Assembly (NCBI GenBank): GCA_902362965.1
Contig: CABIYQ010000016.1
Span: 1-31,791, forward strand
Direction of reading: 5' to 3'
DNA from: Oscillospiraceae bacterium
GTDB lineage: Bacteria; Bacillota; Clostridia; Oscillospirales; Ruminococcaceae
Length of the DNA: 31,791 nucleotides
Below, one piece after another: positions 1-8,764 of the stretch (position 1 is the stretch's first letter; each line of letters begins with the position of its first letter). The notes beneath the pieces are model-generated. The model did no database searches and was not told the origin of the DNA. It saw only the letters and a program-made list of their open reading frames with translations. The position numbers were made by a program, and so were the translations under genes.

Positions 1-827
1 ATAACGGTAATAATATCAATGTTCTTGACGGTATAGCTTTTAGTAATGATTGCTTCTTAAATACGCCTTATTATACTAGTAATTGTACCACAGGGGTATA
101 TCCTTCCCTTGTAAACAGAGGATCTGCTAAAAATTGTACTGGAAAGCAGTTGGTTGTAAGCGTATTTTTAAACGCAACAATTAACGGTACAAACCAAACA
201 TGGTCTGACAGTGAAATGACTGATAAAAATCAACAAGTAAAAACAGCAACAGATTATATTAAAAATCAAAGCTCAAGATACAGTAATACGGTTACTTTTG
301 AAAATGCAAATACCAATTCTAATCTTTCACTTTTGATACCTAATAATAATATTTCCATAACAGTCCCTTCAAGCAATACCATATGGAATATTACTGTAAA
401 CGGTACATCAAAATCACTGCAGACAATGCTCAGAGAACAGCTTCAGACATATAATATGATGCCTGATACACTTAAATCACAATATAGTGCTGATGGAGTA
501 TCTTATGTTGTATTTATTGAATACAACGGACGTTCTTCCATGATGTGTTTAAGCGATATTGATATCGTATCTCTTGTAAGACCGGGCAATTCTGCTGCTG
601 ATGATACTGCAAGAAGTATTACTCACGAGCTTATGCATTGTTACGGAGCACCGGATATTTATGGAGATAACGTAGCAGCTTACTCACAGGTAAAGTATTA
701 TTACGATATTATGAGAGTAGCCGGAATATCCTTAAATAGCCTTAATGTTAATACATATGCTGCTTATTGTGTAGGCTGGACTAATACATTATTAACAGAA
801 GATGCTGTTGCTTATGATTTTTCATAA
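1..827 (+). CDS. Secreted zinc metalloprotease, M6-like, 5'-truncated by window edge
   Basis: The reading frame is open from base 3 to the TAA at 825-827, so the gene begins outside the window. About 274 residues of the C-terminal part are visible. The motif HELMHCYGAPD (codons from 624) fits the HExxHxxGxxD zinc site of metzincin/M6-like peptidases: two His and Glu for metal and catalysis, with the third ligand in the GxxD segment. A DIM segment about 20 residues later could be the Met-turn. The visible region is rich in Asn, Thr and Ser with few charges, as in secreted proteins of Gram-positive gut bacteria. Signal peptide and any binding domain would lie upstream. No dockerin or anchor is present at the C-terminus. 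The protease call is good; the exact family is inferred from the motif alone. Confidence 0.72.
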   Translation, partial: NGNNINVLDGIAFSNDCFLNTPYYTSNCTTGVYPSLVNRGSAKNCTGKQLVVSVFLNATINGTNQTWSDSEMTDKNQQVKTATDYIKNQSSRYSNTVTFENANTNSNLSLLIPNNNISITVPSSNTIWNITVNGTSKSLQTMLREQLQTYNMMPDTLKSQYSADGVSYVVFIEYNGRSSMMCLSDIDIVSLVRPGNSAADDTARSITHELMHCYGAPDIYGDNVAAYSQVKYYYDIMRVAGISLNSLNVNTYAAYCVGWTNTLLTEDAVAYDFS

Positions 828-865
828 TTAAGCTGACTCCTAAAAACTTAAGGAGTATTAATAAA

Positions 866-900
866 ATAAAAGCCTATCGGGATTTCTCCTGATAGGCTTA
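866..900 (-). terminator. Rho-independent terminator of the ABC transporter gene
   Basis: A 12-bp stem (870-881 with 888-899, one G-U pair) closes a 6-nt loop. Read on the minus strand it is followed by a U-rich run (869 down to about 860). It lies about 50 bp past the stop of the minus-strand ABC gene. On the plus strand no U-tract follows, so its main job is ending the minus-strand transcript. Confidence 0.8.
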
Positions 901-949
901 GCTTTGCAGCAACCGACACTATGTTGTTGCATTATATCTTAAATATGCC

Positions 950-3250
950 TTACTCACTTCTAAGAGCTTCAACAGCGTCTCTCTTAGCCGCCATTCTCGC
1001 CGGAATATGTCCTCCAAGCATTGTGAGAATTGTACTGATAGCAACAAGTATAAGTGCATGTGAAATTTTTAGATGTGCGACGTTTTTAAGATCTGTAAGA
1101 GAATATATTATTGCATTGATCGGGAAAGTTAATAATTTAGCAATAATAATACCAAGCATACCGGAAGTTACACCCAAAATAAATGTTTCCGCATCAAAAA
1201 CTCTGGTTATGTCTTTTTTCCTTGCACCGAGAGCTTTCAGTATACCAATTTCCTTTGTTCTTTCAAGAACAGAGGTATACGTTATAATTGCAATCATAAT
1301 CAAGCTGACAATTAAATTTGTTCCTGCAAAAGCTATAAGTACAATTGTAATACCGTCCATGATTCCGTCAGACATTCCGGAAATCATACTTGCCATATCA
1401 GTATAAATTATCTGATCATCAGCTTCAAGACTTTCATTGTACTTATCCAAATATTCAAGCATTTTGTCCTTACTTTCAAAGTCATAAGGATAAAGCTGAA
1501 TGGCATATGGAATTTCATTTCCGCCGAGATATGCAATAGTTTGTTTCTTTGTTTCCTCATCCATAGCTTCCATGGAAAGTACGTTTACATCAGACTGTTC
1601 CTGTGCCTTTACAATTTCTGAATTCTTAGAATTATCAATGACTAGTTGTGCAAGTTCATCATTATAAGCAACTCCGCCGCCCTCTGACATCATTGAGGTA
1701 GGAGAATCTTCCTTAGGTCTTACAATACATGAAATGCGCAGAGTCAAAGTGTTTTCTGCATTATACATAGCTGCTAAATCTGTATTGTAAGAATATGTAC
1801 CGTATTCTGTTTTTACGTAATAATCATCGTTCATTACTACTTTAAGTTCTTTACCGATAATTTCGTTAAAATCAATTTCTTCAAGATTATCAGCATCAAA
1901 ACCAAGTTCTTTCATCACAGCTTTGTTAATACGGTTTTTTGTATCAACCACAAGCATAAGATCATTAGGTGTTTCAGGCATTGTTCCAGTCAGAACATCA
2001 TAATGTTCATTCATCAGGGAATGTTTGTTTTCATTTAATGAAACAGGGTAAGATGACCAGTTTATATTAGCTGATGTTACCGGAATATAATTTTCTCCGT
2101 CCTTACGTATCATATTCATATTTACAAGTCTGGAATATGTTACACCTTTACAAAGAGACGAATCCATATTATTTACATACTCAAGATATTCATCTGTAAA
2201 TTTATTGGTATGCGTCATAGTATCCTGCATAGAATCAAACAGATAGATTTTCTTTTCATCGGGATAATCTTCATATTTTTTCTGTTCTTCACCCATTTTT
2301 ATCATAGTATCTGTGTCCAGATTCATACTCTGCTGTGATATTATTATGGGCATTTGCTGTAAAGTATCCGCTTCAAATTTATCTATCTGCATCTGAAAAC
2401 CTACAGAAAGACTTAATATTACAGCAATGCCGATAATACCTATACTTGAGGCAAAAGAAGTAAGAAATGTTCTGCCGAGTTTTGTTCTGATATTGTTAGC
2501 TGAGAGCTTGAGAGCAGTAAGAAAACTCATACTTGTCTTTTTAAGACTAAATTCTTTATTCTCTTTTTCAAAACTATAAGGATTACTGTCAGAAACAATT
2601 TTACCGTCCTGGAATTTTACAATTCTGTCAGCATACTTTTCGGCAAGCTCCGGATTATGAGTTACCATAATTACAAGCTTATCTCCGGCAATTTCTTTAA
2701 TAAGATCCATTATCTGAACACTTGTTACAGTATCAAGAGCACCTGTAGGCTCATCGCATAAAAGTATGTCAGGGTCGTTTGCTAAAGCTCTTGCTATTGC
2801 CACACGCTGCATTTGTCCGCCGGAAAGCTGATTAGGCTTTTTATGAAGGTGATCCTTAAGACCTACCTTTTCCAATGCTTCCTGCGCTCTCCTGTGTTTT
2901 TCAGCAGCAGATACTCCGCTTAAAGTCATGCCCATTTCAACATTAGCAACAATACTTAAATGCGAAATAAGATTATAGCTCTGAAAAATAAAGCCTATAC
3001 TGTTATTTCTATAAGCATCCCATTCACGATCCTTAAAATTTTTCGTTGATTTTCCATTAATAATCAGATCGCCGGAATCATAACGATCCAACCCTCCTAT
3101 AATATTCAGGCATGTAGTCTTTCCTGAACCACTTGTACCGAGGATCGCAACAAATTCCTGCTCTCTGAAAGAAACGCTTATATCGTCAAGCGCTCTGGTT
3201 TCAACGTCCCCTACCCTATATGTTTTTTTAATGTTTTTTAACTCAAGCAT
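950..3250 (-). CDS. ABC transporter, fused ATPase and FtsX/MacB-type permease
   Basis: A 766-residue protein. Residues 1-225 form an ABC ATPase: Walker A GTSGSGKT at 38-45, Q-loop near Q90, signature LSGGQ at 142-146, Walker B with D166 and E167, and switch H198. A membrane segment follows at about 262-286. A large extracytoplasmic region (about 290-630) comes next, then three membrane segments at about 634-660, 690-715 and 733-752 bearing the FtsX motif area ([14 protein letters not shown]). This is the MacB/FtsX mechanotransmission class, usually involved in export of, or resistance to, peptides or in envelope signalling, not in import. Start ATG at 3250-3248 has GGAGG 7 nt upstream. It is transcribed alone from a promoter next to a palindromic operator-like site. 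The substrate cannot be told from sequence. Confidence 0.92.
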   Translation of the reverse strand: MLELKNIKKTYRVGDVETRALDDISVSFREQEFVAILGTSGSGKTTCLNIIGGLDRYDSGDLIINGKSTKNFKDREWDAYRNNSIGFIFQSYNLISHLSIVANVEMGMTLSGVSAAEKHRRAQEALEKVGLKDHLHKKPNQLSGGQMQRVAIARALANDPDILLCDEPTGALDTVTSVQIMDLIKEIAGDKLVIMVTHNPELAEKYADRIVKFQDGKIVSDSNPYSFEKENKEFSLKKTSMSFLTALKLSANNIRTKLGRTFLTSFASSIGIIGIAVILSLSVGFQMQIDKFEADTLQQMPIIISQQSMNLDTDTMIKMGEEQKKYEDYPDEKKIYLFDSMQDTMTHTNKFTDEYLEYVNNMDSSLCKGVTYSRLVNMNMIRKDGENYIPVTSANINWSSYPVSLNENKHSLMNEHYDVLTGTMPETPNDLMLVVDTKNRINKAVMKELGFDADNLEEIDFNEIIGKELKVVMNDDYYVKTEYGTYSYNTDLAAMYNAENTLTLRISCIVRPKEDSPTSMMSEGGGVAYNDELAQLVIDNSKNSEIVKAQEQSDVNVLSMEAMDEETKKQTIAYLGGNEIPYAIQLYPYDFESKDKMLEYLDKYNESLEADDQIIYTDMASMISGMSDGIMDGITIVLIAFAGTNLIVSLIMIAIITYTSVLERTKEIGILKALGARKKDITRVFDAETFILGVTSGMLGIIIAKLLTFPINAIIYSLTDLKNVAHLKISHALILVAISTILTMLGGHIPARMAAKRDAVEALRSE

Positions 3251-3394
3251 TCAATACCTCCAATATAGATTCTCATTTTATTCTAAAAATAAAACCAGAT
3301 TAATAATACCACTGATAAAGAATAAAGTCAAACTAAAAAATATTAAAATATAAATTTTCATCAATCTGTCACATTATTTTAACCAGTTTTATTT

Positions 3395-3413
3395 TGATAT
3401 CAATTTGATATCA
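3395..3413. promoter_or_regulatory. Perfect 9-1-9 palindrome, probable repressor operator
   Basis: TGATATCAATTTGATATCA is a perfect inverted repeat with 9-bp arms and one central base. The two GATATC cores are 11 bp apart, about one helical turn. On the minus strand it lies immediately downstream of the -10 region of the ABC transporter promoter, where a bound dimer would block transcription. The regulator is not encoded next to it, so its identity is unknown. Confidence 0.5.
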
Positions 3414-3444
3414 TTATATTATCATAAATTTCAGAACTTGTCAA
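3413..3444 (-). promoter_or_regulatory. Promoter of the ABC transporter gene
   Basis: On the minus strand a consensus -35 box TTGACA lies at 3444-3439. A -10 region rich in TATAAT-like hexamers lies at 3423-3413 (TATAAT at 3418-3413 gives a 20-bp spacer; TAATAT at 3421-3416 gives 17). It sits about 165 bp before the start codon. The overlapping -10 candidates make the exact start uncertain. Confidence 0.55.
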
Positions 3445-3554
3445 GAAATATTTTAATTTCTTGGTAAAATATAATAATTTCACAAGTAAACAGTAAAAAA
3501 ATCCTCTGAATATGATTAAATTTTCAAAAATATATAGTTTTTTTACGGATTTTG

Positions 3555-3588
3555 TGATATAATAAGTGTTATCAATTTATAGAAAGGA
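3555..3588 (+). promoter_or_regulatory. Extended -10 promoter and RBS of the PHP gene
   Basis: TGATATAAT at 3555-3563 is an extended -10 element without a good -35 box. AAAGGA at 3583-3588 is the ribosome binding site. Because transcription would start near 3570, the in-frame GTG at 3566 cannot be the start. The TTG at 3599, about 10 nt after the RBS, is the best candidate. The rest of the gap from 3251 to 3554 is very AT-rich, and beyond the ABC promoter and palindrome nothing else was recognised. Confidence 0.6.
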
Positions 3589-3598
3589 TCTGATAAAT

Positions 3599-4441
3599 TT
3601 GATCATTGACTGTCATACACATTCCCGAAACTCCTTTGACGCTGATAACGACACCGTAAAAGAACGCTGTCAGCGAGCGATTCAGCTAGGACTTGACGCT
3701 ATGGCGATTACCGATCATTGTGAGGTAAACAGGTTCTATGAAAAAGAATACTATCATATAACCGAAGAAAAAAAATACGATGATTACGGTTTTAAACGAG
3801 CCTATGAGGCGTCAATGGAAGAAATTTCTCAGGCAAAAGACGAATTTGCCGGAAAGCTGAATCTTATCTGCGGAATTGAACTGGGACAAGCTACAGCCGA
3901 TACTGCTGTTGCAGATCTGATCCTTTCTGACAAACGTCTGGACTTTGTTATAGGCTCAATGCATGAGCTTCCGAATCACGACGACTTTGCATTTCTTGAT
4001 TACAGTAAAGAAAATGTACCAAAGCTTATGGAGGAAAATTTTACTGAAATACTCAAGCTTTGCCAATGGAATAAATTTGACGTTTTAGGTCATCTTACAT
4101 ATGCATTGCGTTATATACAGGGAAATCAGAAAATTCAGGTTGACATGTCCCCTTACAATGAAATAATTGCAGAAATTTTTAAAACCATAATAAATAACGG
4201 AAAAGGTATCGAAATTAATACGTCCGGCTTAAGACAGGCATACGGCAAAACTTTTCCGTCATATGAATATATAAAATTATATAAGGATTTAGGCGGTGAA
4301 ATTATCACTCTGGGTTCAGACTGCCATTCCACAGCCGACCTTGCAAAAGGAATTCCCGAAGGTATTGAACTTGCCAGAGAGGCAGGTTTCAGGCAAATCG
4401 CATACTATAAAAACAGACAACCACATTTTCTTAAAATATAA
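3599..4441 (+). CDS. hisJ: PHP-domain phosphatase, histidinol-phosphatase HisJ family
   Basis: About 280 residues from a TTG start. The N-terminal MIIDCHTHS carries the HxH metal pair (H6, H8) of the PHP fold. ITDHCE supplies H40, GIELG a metal-binding Glu near residue 94, and GSMHE and GSDCH supply later ligands. This pattern is that of the HisJ/HisK trinuclear-metal phosphoesterases, which dephosphorylate L-histidinol phosphate in histidine synthesis. Related PHP phosphatases act on other small phosphates, so the substrate is inferred. It leads a plus-strand operon with an 11-nt gap to the next gene. No other his genes are in the window, which leaves room for another role. Confidence 0.8.
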   Translation: MIIDCHTHSRNSFDADNDTVKERCQRAIQLGLDAMAITDHCEVNRFYEKEYYHITEEKKYDDYGFKRAYEASMEEISQAKDEFAGKLNLICGIELGQATADTAVADLILSDKRLDFVIGSMHELPNHDDFAFLDYSKENVPKLMEENFTEILKLCQWNKFDVLGHLTYALRYIQGNQKIQVDMSPYNEIIAEIFKTIINNGKGIEINTSGLRQAYGKTFPSYEYIKLYKDLGGEIITLGSDCHSTADLAKGIPEGIELAREAGFRQIAYYKNRQPHFLKI

Positions 4442-4452
4442 GGAGAAAAGCT

Positions 4453-4932
4453 ATGAACGAATTAATTAAACTTTTAAAACAAAACGCCAGATTTTCAAAT
4501 GAACAGCTTGCGGCTATGCTGGGTACTACTCCCAAAGACGTTGCCGCACAAATTGAACAGCTTGAAAAGGACGGTATTATAAAAGGTTACAGTGTAATTT
4601 TAGATGAAAACCGTGCTGATAAAGACATGGTTATTGCAAACATTGAACTTAAGGTAACTCCTCAGCGTGACTGCGGCTTTGACGAGCTTGCTAAAACAGT
4701 TATGATGTATGATGAAGTTGACAGCGTATCGCTTATGTCAGGTTCATACGACCTTGCCGTTACCGTGACAGGAAGAAATCTCAAAGAAATTGCACTGTTT
4801 GTTGCACAGCGTCTTTCAACCATTGAAGGAGTACTTTCCACAACCACTCACTTTGTACTTAAAACTTACAAAGAAAAAGGTATCTTCATACAAGAAGAAG
4901 ATATTGATGAAAGGGGTTTTGTTGCTCCGTGA
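4453..4932 (+). CDS. Lrp/AsnC-family transcriptional regulator
   Basis: A 159-residue protein. Residues 1-50 form the AsnC-type winged helix-turn-helix (NEQLAAMLGTTPKDVAAQIEQLE with GIIKGYSVILDE after it). Residues about 65-145 form the RAM/ligand-binding domain (VMMYDEVDSVSLMSGSYDLAVTVTG). Such proteins sense amino acids and control their metabolism. AGGAG lies 7 nt before ATG. The stop overlaps the GTG start of the aminotransferase (GTGA at 4929-4932), so the two are translationally coupled. A regulator coupled to its aminotransferase is a recurring clostridial arrangement, and control of its own operon by an amino acid is likely but not shown. Confidence 0.92.
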   Translation: MNELIKLLKQNARFSNEQLAAMLGTTPKDVAAQIEQLEKDGIIKGYSVILDENRADKDMVIANIELKVTPQRDCGFDELAKTVMMYDEVDSVSLMSGSYDLAVTVTGRNLKEIALFVAQRLSTIEGVLSTTTHFVLKTYKEKGIFIQEEDIDERGFVAP

Positions 4933-6107
4933 TTAATTATGATTCTGTATTATCTTCAAAAATAAAGGAAATAAAGCCTTCAGGTATACGAAAATTTTTC
5001 GACCTTGCAGCTACTATTGATAATGTTATTAGTCTAGGTGTTGGCGAACCGGATTTTCAAACTCCGTGGGCTATAAGAAAAGCTGCTATTGATACCCTTG
5101 AAAAAAAGAGGATAATCTATACTGCTAATTCAGGTCTTGCTGATTTACGCTGTGAAATTTCACAATATATTAATAAAAAACTGAACGTAAAATATGATCC
5201 CGAACATGAAATAATAGTAACAGTCGGAGGTTCTGAGGCTATTGATATTTCTATCAGAGCGCTTATTGATCCCGGAGATGAAGTTTTAATTGTAGAACCA
5301 TGCTTTGTTTGCTACGCTCCTATTGTCGAGCTGACCGGAGGCGTTCCGATTACTGTAGAAACCAAACTTGAGGACAACTTCAAACTTACTGCCGACGCTC
5401 TTAAATCCAAAATCACCGATAAGACCAAACTGCTTATTCTGCCCTTCCCTAATAATCCTACGGGTGCAATTATGACTAAAGAGGATCTTGAACCTATTGC
5501 AGAAATACTGCGTGATACCAACATTATGGTTTTGTCTGATGAGATCTATTCGGAGCTTACTTACGGAAGAAAGCATTTTTCAATCACTCAGCTTGATGGA
5601 ATGCAGGAAAGAACTATACTTATCAACGGCTTTTCAAAGGCTTTTGCCATGACAGGCTGGCGTCTTGGATATCTTGCAGCGCCTGAACCGTTAGTTACAC
5701 AAATACTTAAGATCCATCAGTACGCTATTATGAGTTCTCCTACAGTAAGCCAGTATGCAGCAGTTGAAGCTCTTACACACTGTGAACGTGAAGTTAAAAA
5801 TATGGTTTCAGAATATAATGTACGCCGCAGACTGCTTGTTGACAGTTTTAATAAAATGGGTCTTGAATGCTTCAACCCTGAAGGTGCGTTCTATGTATTT
5901 CCATGTATTAAAAGTACAGGCATGACAAGCGAAGAATTCTGCGAAGAGCTTTTAAATGAACAAAAGGTTGCAGTAGTTCCGGGAAATGCGTTCGGAGAAA
6001 GCGGTGAAGGATTCATTCGTGTATCCTATGCATATTCACTGAAACACCTTATGGAAGCTCTTAAAAGAATTGAAATTTTTATCAGGAATAGGAAATTAAC
6101 GGAGTAA
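4929..6107 (+). CDS. PLP-dependent aminotransferase, class I/II
   Basis: A 392-residue, full-length fold-type I aminotransferase. The PLP lysine is K237 in SFSKAFAMTGWRLGY. The NNPTG motif at 175-179, D204-x-x-Y207 and a C-terminal RVSYA arginine that binds the substrate carboxylate are all present. Close to the PatA/AspC-like group. The amino-acid substrate cannot be fixed. The start is GTG, overlapping the stop of the Lrp gene, with AAAGGGG about 12 nt upstream inside that gene. The next ATG at 4939 is out of frame. ispE begins 2 nt after its stop. Confidence 0.92.
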   Translation: MINYDSVLSSKIKEIKPSGIRKFFDLAATIDNVISLGVGEPDFQTPWAIRKAAIDTLEKKRIIYTANSGLADLRCEISQYINKKLNVKYDPEHEIIVTVGGSEAIDISIRALIDPGDEVLIVEPCFVCYAPIVELTGGVPITVETKLEDNFKLTADALKSKITDKTKLLILPFPNNPTGAIMTKEDLEPIAEILRDTNIMVLSDEIYSELTYGRKHFSITQLDGMQERTILINGFSKAFAMTGWRLGYLAAPEPLVTQILKIHQYAIMSSPTVSQYAAVEALTHCEREVKNMVSEYNVRRRLLVDSFNKMGLECFNPEGAFYVFPCIKSTGMTSEEFCEELLNEQKVAVVPGNAFGESGEGFIRVSYAYSLKHLMEALKRIEIFIRNRKLTE

Positions 6108-6109
6108 TT

Positions 6110-6982
6110 ATGGATAGCATTAAAGTGAAAACGTCTGCCAAAATCAATCTTTCTCTTGACGTTGTCGGACGTAAACCTGACGGATATCACCTTATTGAAA
6201 GTATATTTCAAAGTGTTAATATCTATGATATAATAACTGTTTCTAAAATCGAAAACGGAATACATCTGACATGTAATGAACCGGAAATTCCATGCGACAG
6301 CAGAAATATTGCTTATAAGGCAGCCAGATTATTTCTTGATAAAACAGGTATAAAGTCAGGAATAAATATTCATATCGAAAAACATATACCGTCTCAGGCA
6401 GGACTTGGCGGCGGAAGCTCAGACGGTGCAGGCGTTCTTTACGCAATGAACACACTGTTTGACACAAATATTGATATTTGTGACTTAGCAAAACTTGCTG
6501 CAAATATAAGTGCGGATACAGCATTTTTTATCTACGGCGGTACTGCTTTTGTCCAGGGGATCGGAGAAATAATCAATCCCATACGCTTGCTTCCTCCAAT
6601 TGAACTGGTTATTGCAAAAGGCAGATCCGGTATATCAACTCCTGAAGCTTACAAAATGATTGATGAATTATCTGAACCAAATCATATTGATACACGTAAG
6701 CTTTTGAAAGCAATTGATAAAGGTAAATTTATGTATCACTGTGATTGCTGCGGCAATATTTTTGAACAGGTCACAACTGTAAACGATGTGTTCGATATAA
6801 AAAAACGTATGATTGCAAATGGAGCTGAAAATGCAATTATGAGCGGAAGCGGTTCAGCAGTTTTCGGTATTTTCAAGGATTCCGAAGCAGCCGCTAAATG
6901 TTCAGAAAAACTAAAAAATATCTATCCCTTTGTAGTTCACTGTCAGACTATTCCTCAAAGTATTACTACAGAAACTAATTAA
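6110..6982 (+). CDS. ispE: 4-diphosphocytidyl-2-C-methyl-D-erythritol kinase IspE
   Basis: A 290-residue GHMP kinase, the usual length for IspE, which phosphorylates CDP-methylerythritol with ATP in the MEP isoprenoid pathway. K11 lies in the N-terminal KINLSLDVVGRKPDGYH block. The glycine-rich ATP loop PSQAGLGGGSSDGAG spans 94-108, and the SADTAFFIYGGTA block carries the catalytic Asp. C-terminal SGSGSAVFG matches the third GHMP motif. The RBS GGAG lies at the end of the preceding aminotransferase gene, 2 nt away, so the genes are cotranscribed. It shows that the organism makes isoprenoids by the MEP route. Confidence 0.96.
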   Translation: MDSIKVKTSAKINLSLDVVGRKPDGYHLIESIFQSVNIYDIITVSKIENGIHLTCNEPEIPCDSRNIAYKAARLFLDKTGIKSGINIHIEKHIPSQAGLGGGSSDGAGVLYAMNTLFDTNIDICDLAKLAANISADTAFFIYGGTAFVQGIGEIINPIRLLPPIELVIAKGRSGISTPEAYKMIDELSEPNHIDTRKLLKAIDKGKFMYHCDCCGNIFEQVTTVNDVFDIKKRMIANGAENAIMSGSGSAVFGIFKDSEAAAKCSEKLKNIYPFVVHCQTIPQSITTETN

Positions 6983-6996
6983 CAGAGGTATTGTAT

Positions 6997-7455
6997 ATGA
7001 ATATTGAAGAACAATTTAACCTTATAGCTAAGGAATATGATGCAAACAGAAAAAAATTTATACCTTGCTTTGATGAATTTTACGAATATACTACAAAATT
7101 TATAGCGTCAAACATAGAAACACCTAAACAAATCTTAGATTTAGGTGCAGGTACTGGTATTTTATCATATTTTTGGTTTCAGCACTTTCCAAAATCTGAA
7201 TATGTTCTTGTTGATATCGCTGATGACATGCTGAATTCGTCAGAAATAAATACTTGGTTTGATTCATACTGGGAACATCAATTAAAAAACAGCGGACTAA
7301 CGGCAAAAGATATAGAACTCTGGAAAGAACGCAGAAAATTAGACATAGAATGTTCCGTCGAAGAAGAAATGGATATGCTGAGAAAATGTAATTTTAAAGA
7401 AGTCAAATGCATTTACTCAAATCAAAAATTTTCTGTTATCGTCGCAATAAAATAA
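6997..7455 (+). CDS. Class I SAM methyltransferase, apparently internally deleted
   Basis: A 152-residue product with ATG at 6997, 8 nt after GAGG (an earlier in-frame TTG at 6991 is too close to the RBS). Motif I is intact (LDLGAGTG at 47-54) and D73 sits at the end of strand 2. Right after VDIADDMLN (about residue 80) the sequence jumps to NTWFDSYWEHQL, a C-terminal region of such enzymes. The central block of the Rossmann fold (strands 3 to 5, normally some 60 residues with the motif II Asp) is missing while the frame stays open. It probably cannot fold as an active enzyme, and a degenerate or short-form protein is the likeliest reading. It is the last gene of the plus-strand operon and ends at a strong terminator. 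Confidence 0.7.
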   Translation: MNIEEQFNLIAKEYDANRKKFIPCFDEFYEYTTKFIASNIETPKQILDLGAGTGILSYFWFQHFPKSEYVLVDIADDMLNSSEINTWFDSYWEHQLKNSGLTAKDIELWKERRKLDIECSVEEEMDMLRKCNFKEVKCIYSNQKFSVIVAIK

Positions 7456-7478
7456 GTTTCTATATATTAAGAATACTA

Positions 7479-7514
7479 AATAACCTGAGAAGAAAATTCT
7501 TCTCAGGTTATTTT
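7479..7514. terminator. Bidirectional terminator
   Basis: A perfect 16-bp inverted repeat (7479-7494 with 7497-7512) whose inner A and T residues form the loop. It is followed by TTTT on the plus strand and by A-rich sequence that gives U on the minus strand. It lies between the convergent ends at 7455 and 7528. Confidence 0.88.
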
Positions 7515-7527
7515 ATACCAAAATTTT

Positions 7528-8658
7528 TTATTCAGTGATATTTATATTTACTCCATTTACTTCAACATTTTCATCGGCTTTTATCAATATGTATTTTTGA
7601 CCGTCAATTATCTGGGTTCTAATAAGATCCGGTCTATCAGGACTGACCTTTATTGTAATGTCCGGAGTTTTCACTTCAAATTTCTTTACATCAATTATAT
7701 TTTTAGGACTCAATCCTGTATCGGCGCCAAAGCGTGTATCATACTGCTCTTCAAAATTAGATATATTTGGCTCGGATACTCCGCAGTATTCCAGAACGTC
7801 TTTTACAGTATGTTTAGATATTACCAATGGTTCTTCCCTTTTTTCAGCCTTATGCTCTGCAACCATTTCACATATTTGGGCATGGACAGTCTGAACAACT
7901 TCAAAGCTGCAATCCTCAGACACGGTTTCTTCCAAAATCGCATTAAAAATTTCCTTTTGAGTATCTGCCGGCATAGGAATATCCGTATTGAATATTTCTG
8001 CTACAAAGTCTTCATAATTTTCAGATGAATTTCTTATATAATAAACAGCATTATAAATATTTGATTGACGGTCATCAAAAGACGGAAACATAAATCCAAG
8101 CTCAGGAGCACTTATGATCCAATCTGTTGCAATATTACGAAAACAGTTTTCATGAACATAATAACTAAGTGCCGGTTTTGTTTGTTTTACAGGACATATA
8201 CTGCAAAGAATATATGTAAACACCTCAGATGTATCTTCCAATTTTACGTCGTCCTTTGCATAAACCGGAACATCATACTTATCACATGTAAGCAGTATCA
8301 GATATTTTCCTTCAAAGTCAATGGACTGAATAATATGTTTATAAATCTCAGACACTGCCTCGTCGTCTTTCAGTTCCGAATTTTTCAGATTCATAAGCAA
8401 CTTATGCTCGTCACTGTCAATAACCTGCTGATTGGAAAACTCAATATCAATAAGATTTTTACCCAATGTTCCGGAAAGAGTTTTTTTAATGATAGCAAGA
8501 ATTTCTTCAGCCTCTTCCCTTGGTACGGTTCCGAAAAACTGATCAAATTCAGAGATTATTTCCTTATTTTCATTAACATAGCATCCTCGAATATTTGAAA
8601 TATTAGTTTTGTCAATATTAAAACGTCTGCGGATTTCCGCAATTTCTTTTTCTGTCAT
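7528..8658 (-). CDS. DUF4317 family protein
   Basis: A 376-residue soluble protein. The start MTEKEIAEIRRRFNIDK at 8658 has AGAGGA about 7 nt upstream; an in-frame ATG 45 nt earlier lacks one. The N-terminal block IRGCYVNENKEIISEFDQ, followed by acidic helical sequence, is characteristic of DUF4317, a family of unknown function found in Clostridia. No membrane segment, signal peptide or catalytic motif is visible. A cysteine-bearing stretch in the middle (ILCSICPVKQTKPAL) is notable. It is transcribed alone from a near-consensus promoter. Family assignment rests on recognition of the N-terminal motif; the function is not known. Confidence 0.8.
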   Translation of the reverse strand: MTEKEIAEIRRRFNIDKTNISNIRGCYVNENKEIISEFDQFFGTVPREEAEEILAIIKKTLSGTLGKNLIDIEFSNQQVIDSDEHKLLMNLKNSELKDDEAVSEIYKHIIQSIDFEGKYLILLTCDKYDVPVYAKDDVKLEDTSEVFTYILCSICPVKQTKPALSYYVHENCFRNIATDWIISAPELGFMFPSFDDRQSNIYNAVYYIRNSSENYEDFVAEIFNTDIPMPADTQKEIFNAILEETVSEDCSFEVVQTVHAQICEMVAEHKAEKREEPLVISKHTVKDVLEYCGVSEPNISNFEEQYDTRFGADTGLSPKNIIDVKKFEVKTPDITIKVSPDRPDLIRTQIIDGQKYILIKADENVEVNGVNINITE

Positions 8659-8691
8659 GTTGATTTCCTCTTTCATTTTTTGAATATTATT

Positions 8692-8720
8692 AGTATAACA
8701 CAAATTTAATTTAAACTCAA
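8692..8720 (-). promoter_or_regulatory. Promoter of the DUF4317 gene
   Basis: Minus strand: -35 TTGAGT at 8720-8715, a 17-bp spacer, and -10 TATACT at 8697-8692. This sits about 35 bp before the start codon, with the RBS between. Confidence 0.75.
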
Positions 8721-8731
8721 TATCCGACTTA

Positions 8732-8761
8732 AAGAAAAAAGAGCGATTTTACGCTCTTTTT
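8732..8761 (-). terminator. Terminator of the cobalt transport operon
   Basis: Inverted repeat with GAGCG (8741-8745) and CGCTC (8752-8756), extended by A/T pairs to 10 bp, with a 6-nt loop. Read on the minus strand it ends in a long U-run, 4 nt after the cbiM stop. Confidence 0.85.
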
Positions 8762-8764
8762 AAA

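Noticed and set aside
921..1406. Plus-strand open frame of 161 codons with hydrophobic content
   Set aside because: It lies antisense within the C-terminal membrane region of the ABC transporter and owes its hydrophobicity to the complementary codons. No promoter or RBS was seen.
3443..3462. Inverted repeat AAGAAAT/ATTTCTT as a terminator
   Set aside because: It is only 7 bp, almost all A-T, and it lies upstream of both divergent genes where no transcript should end.
8065..8598. Plus-strand open frame of 177 codons
   Set aside because: It is antisense to the DUF4317 gene, whose promoter, RBS and family motif make the minus-strand reading the real one.
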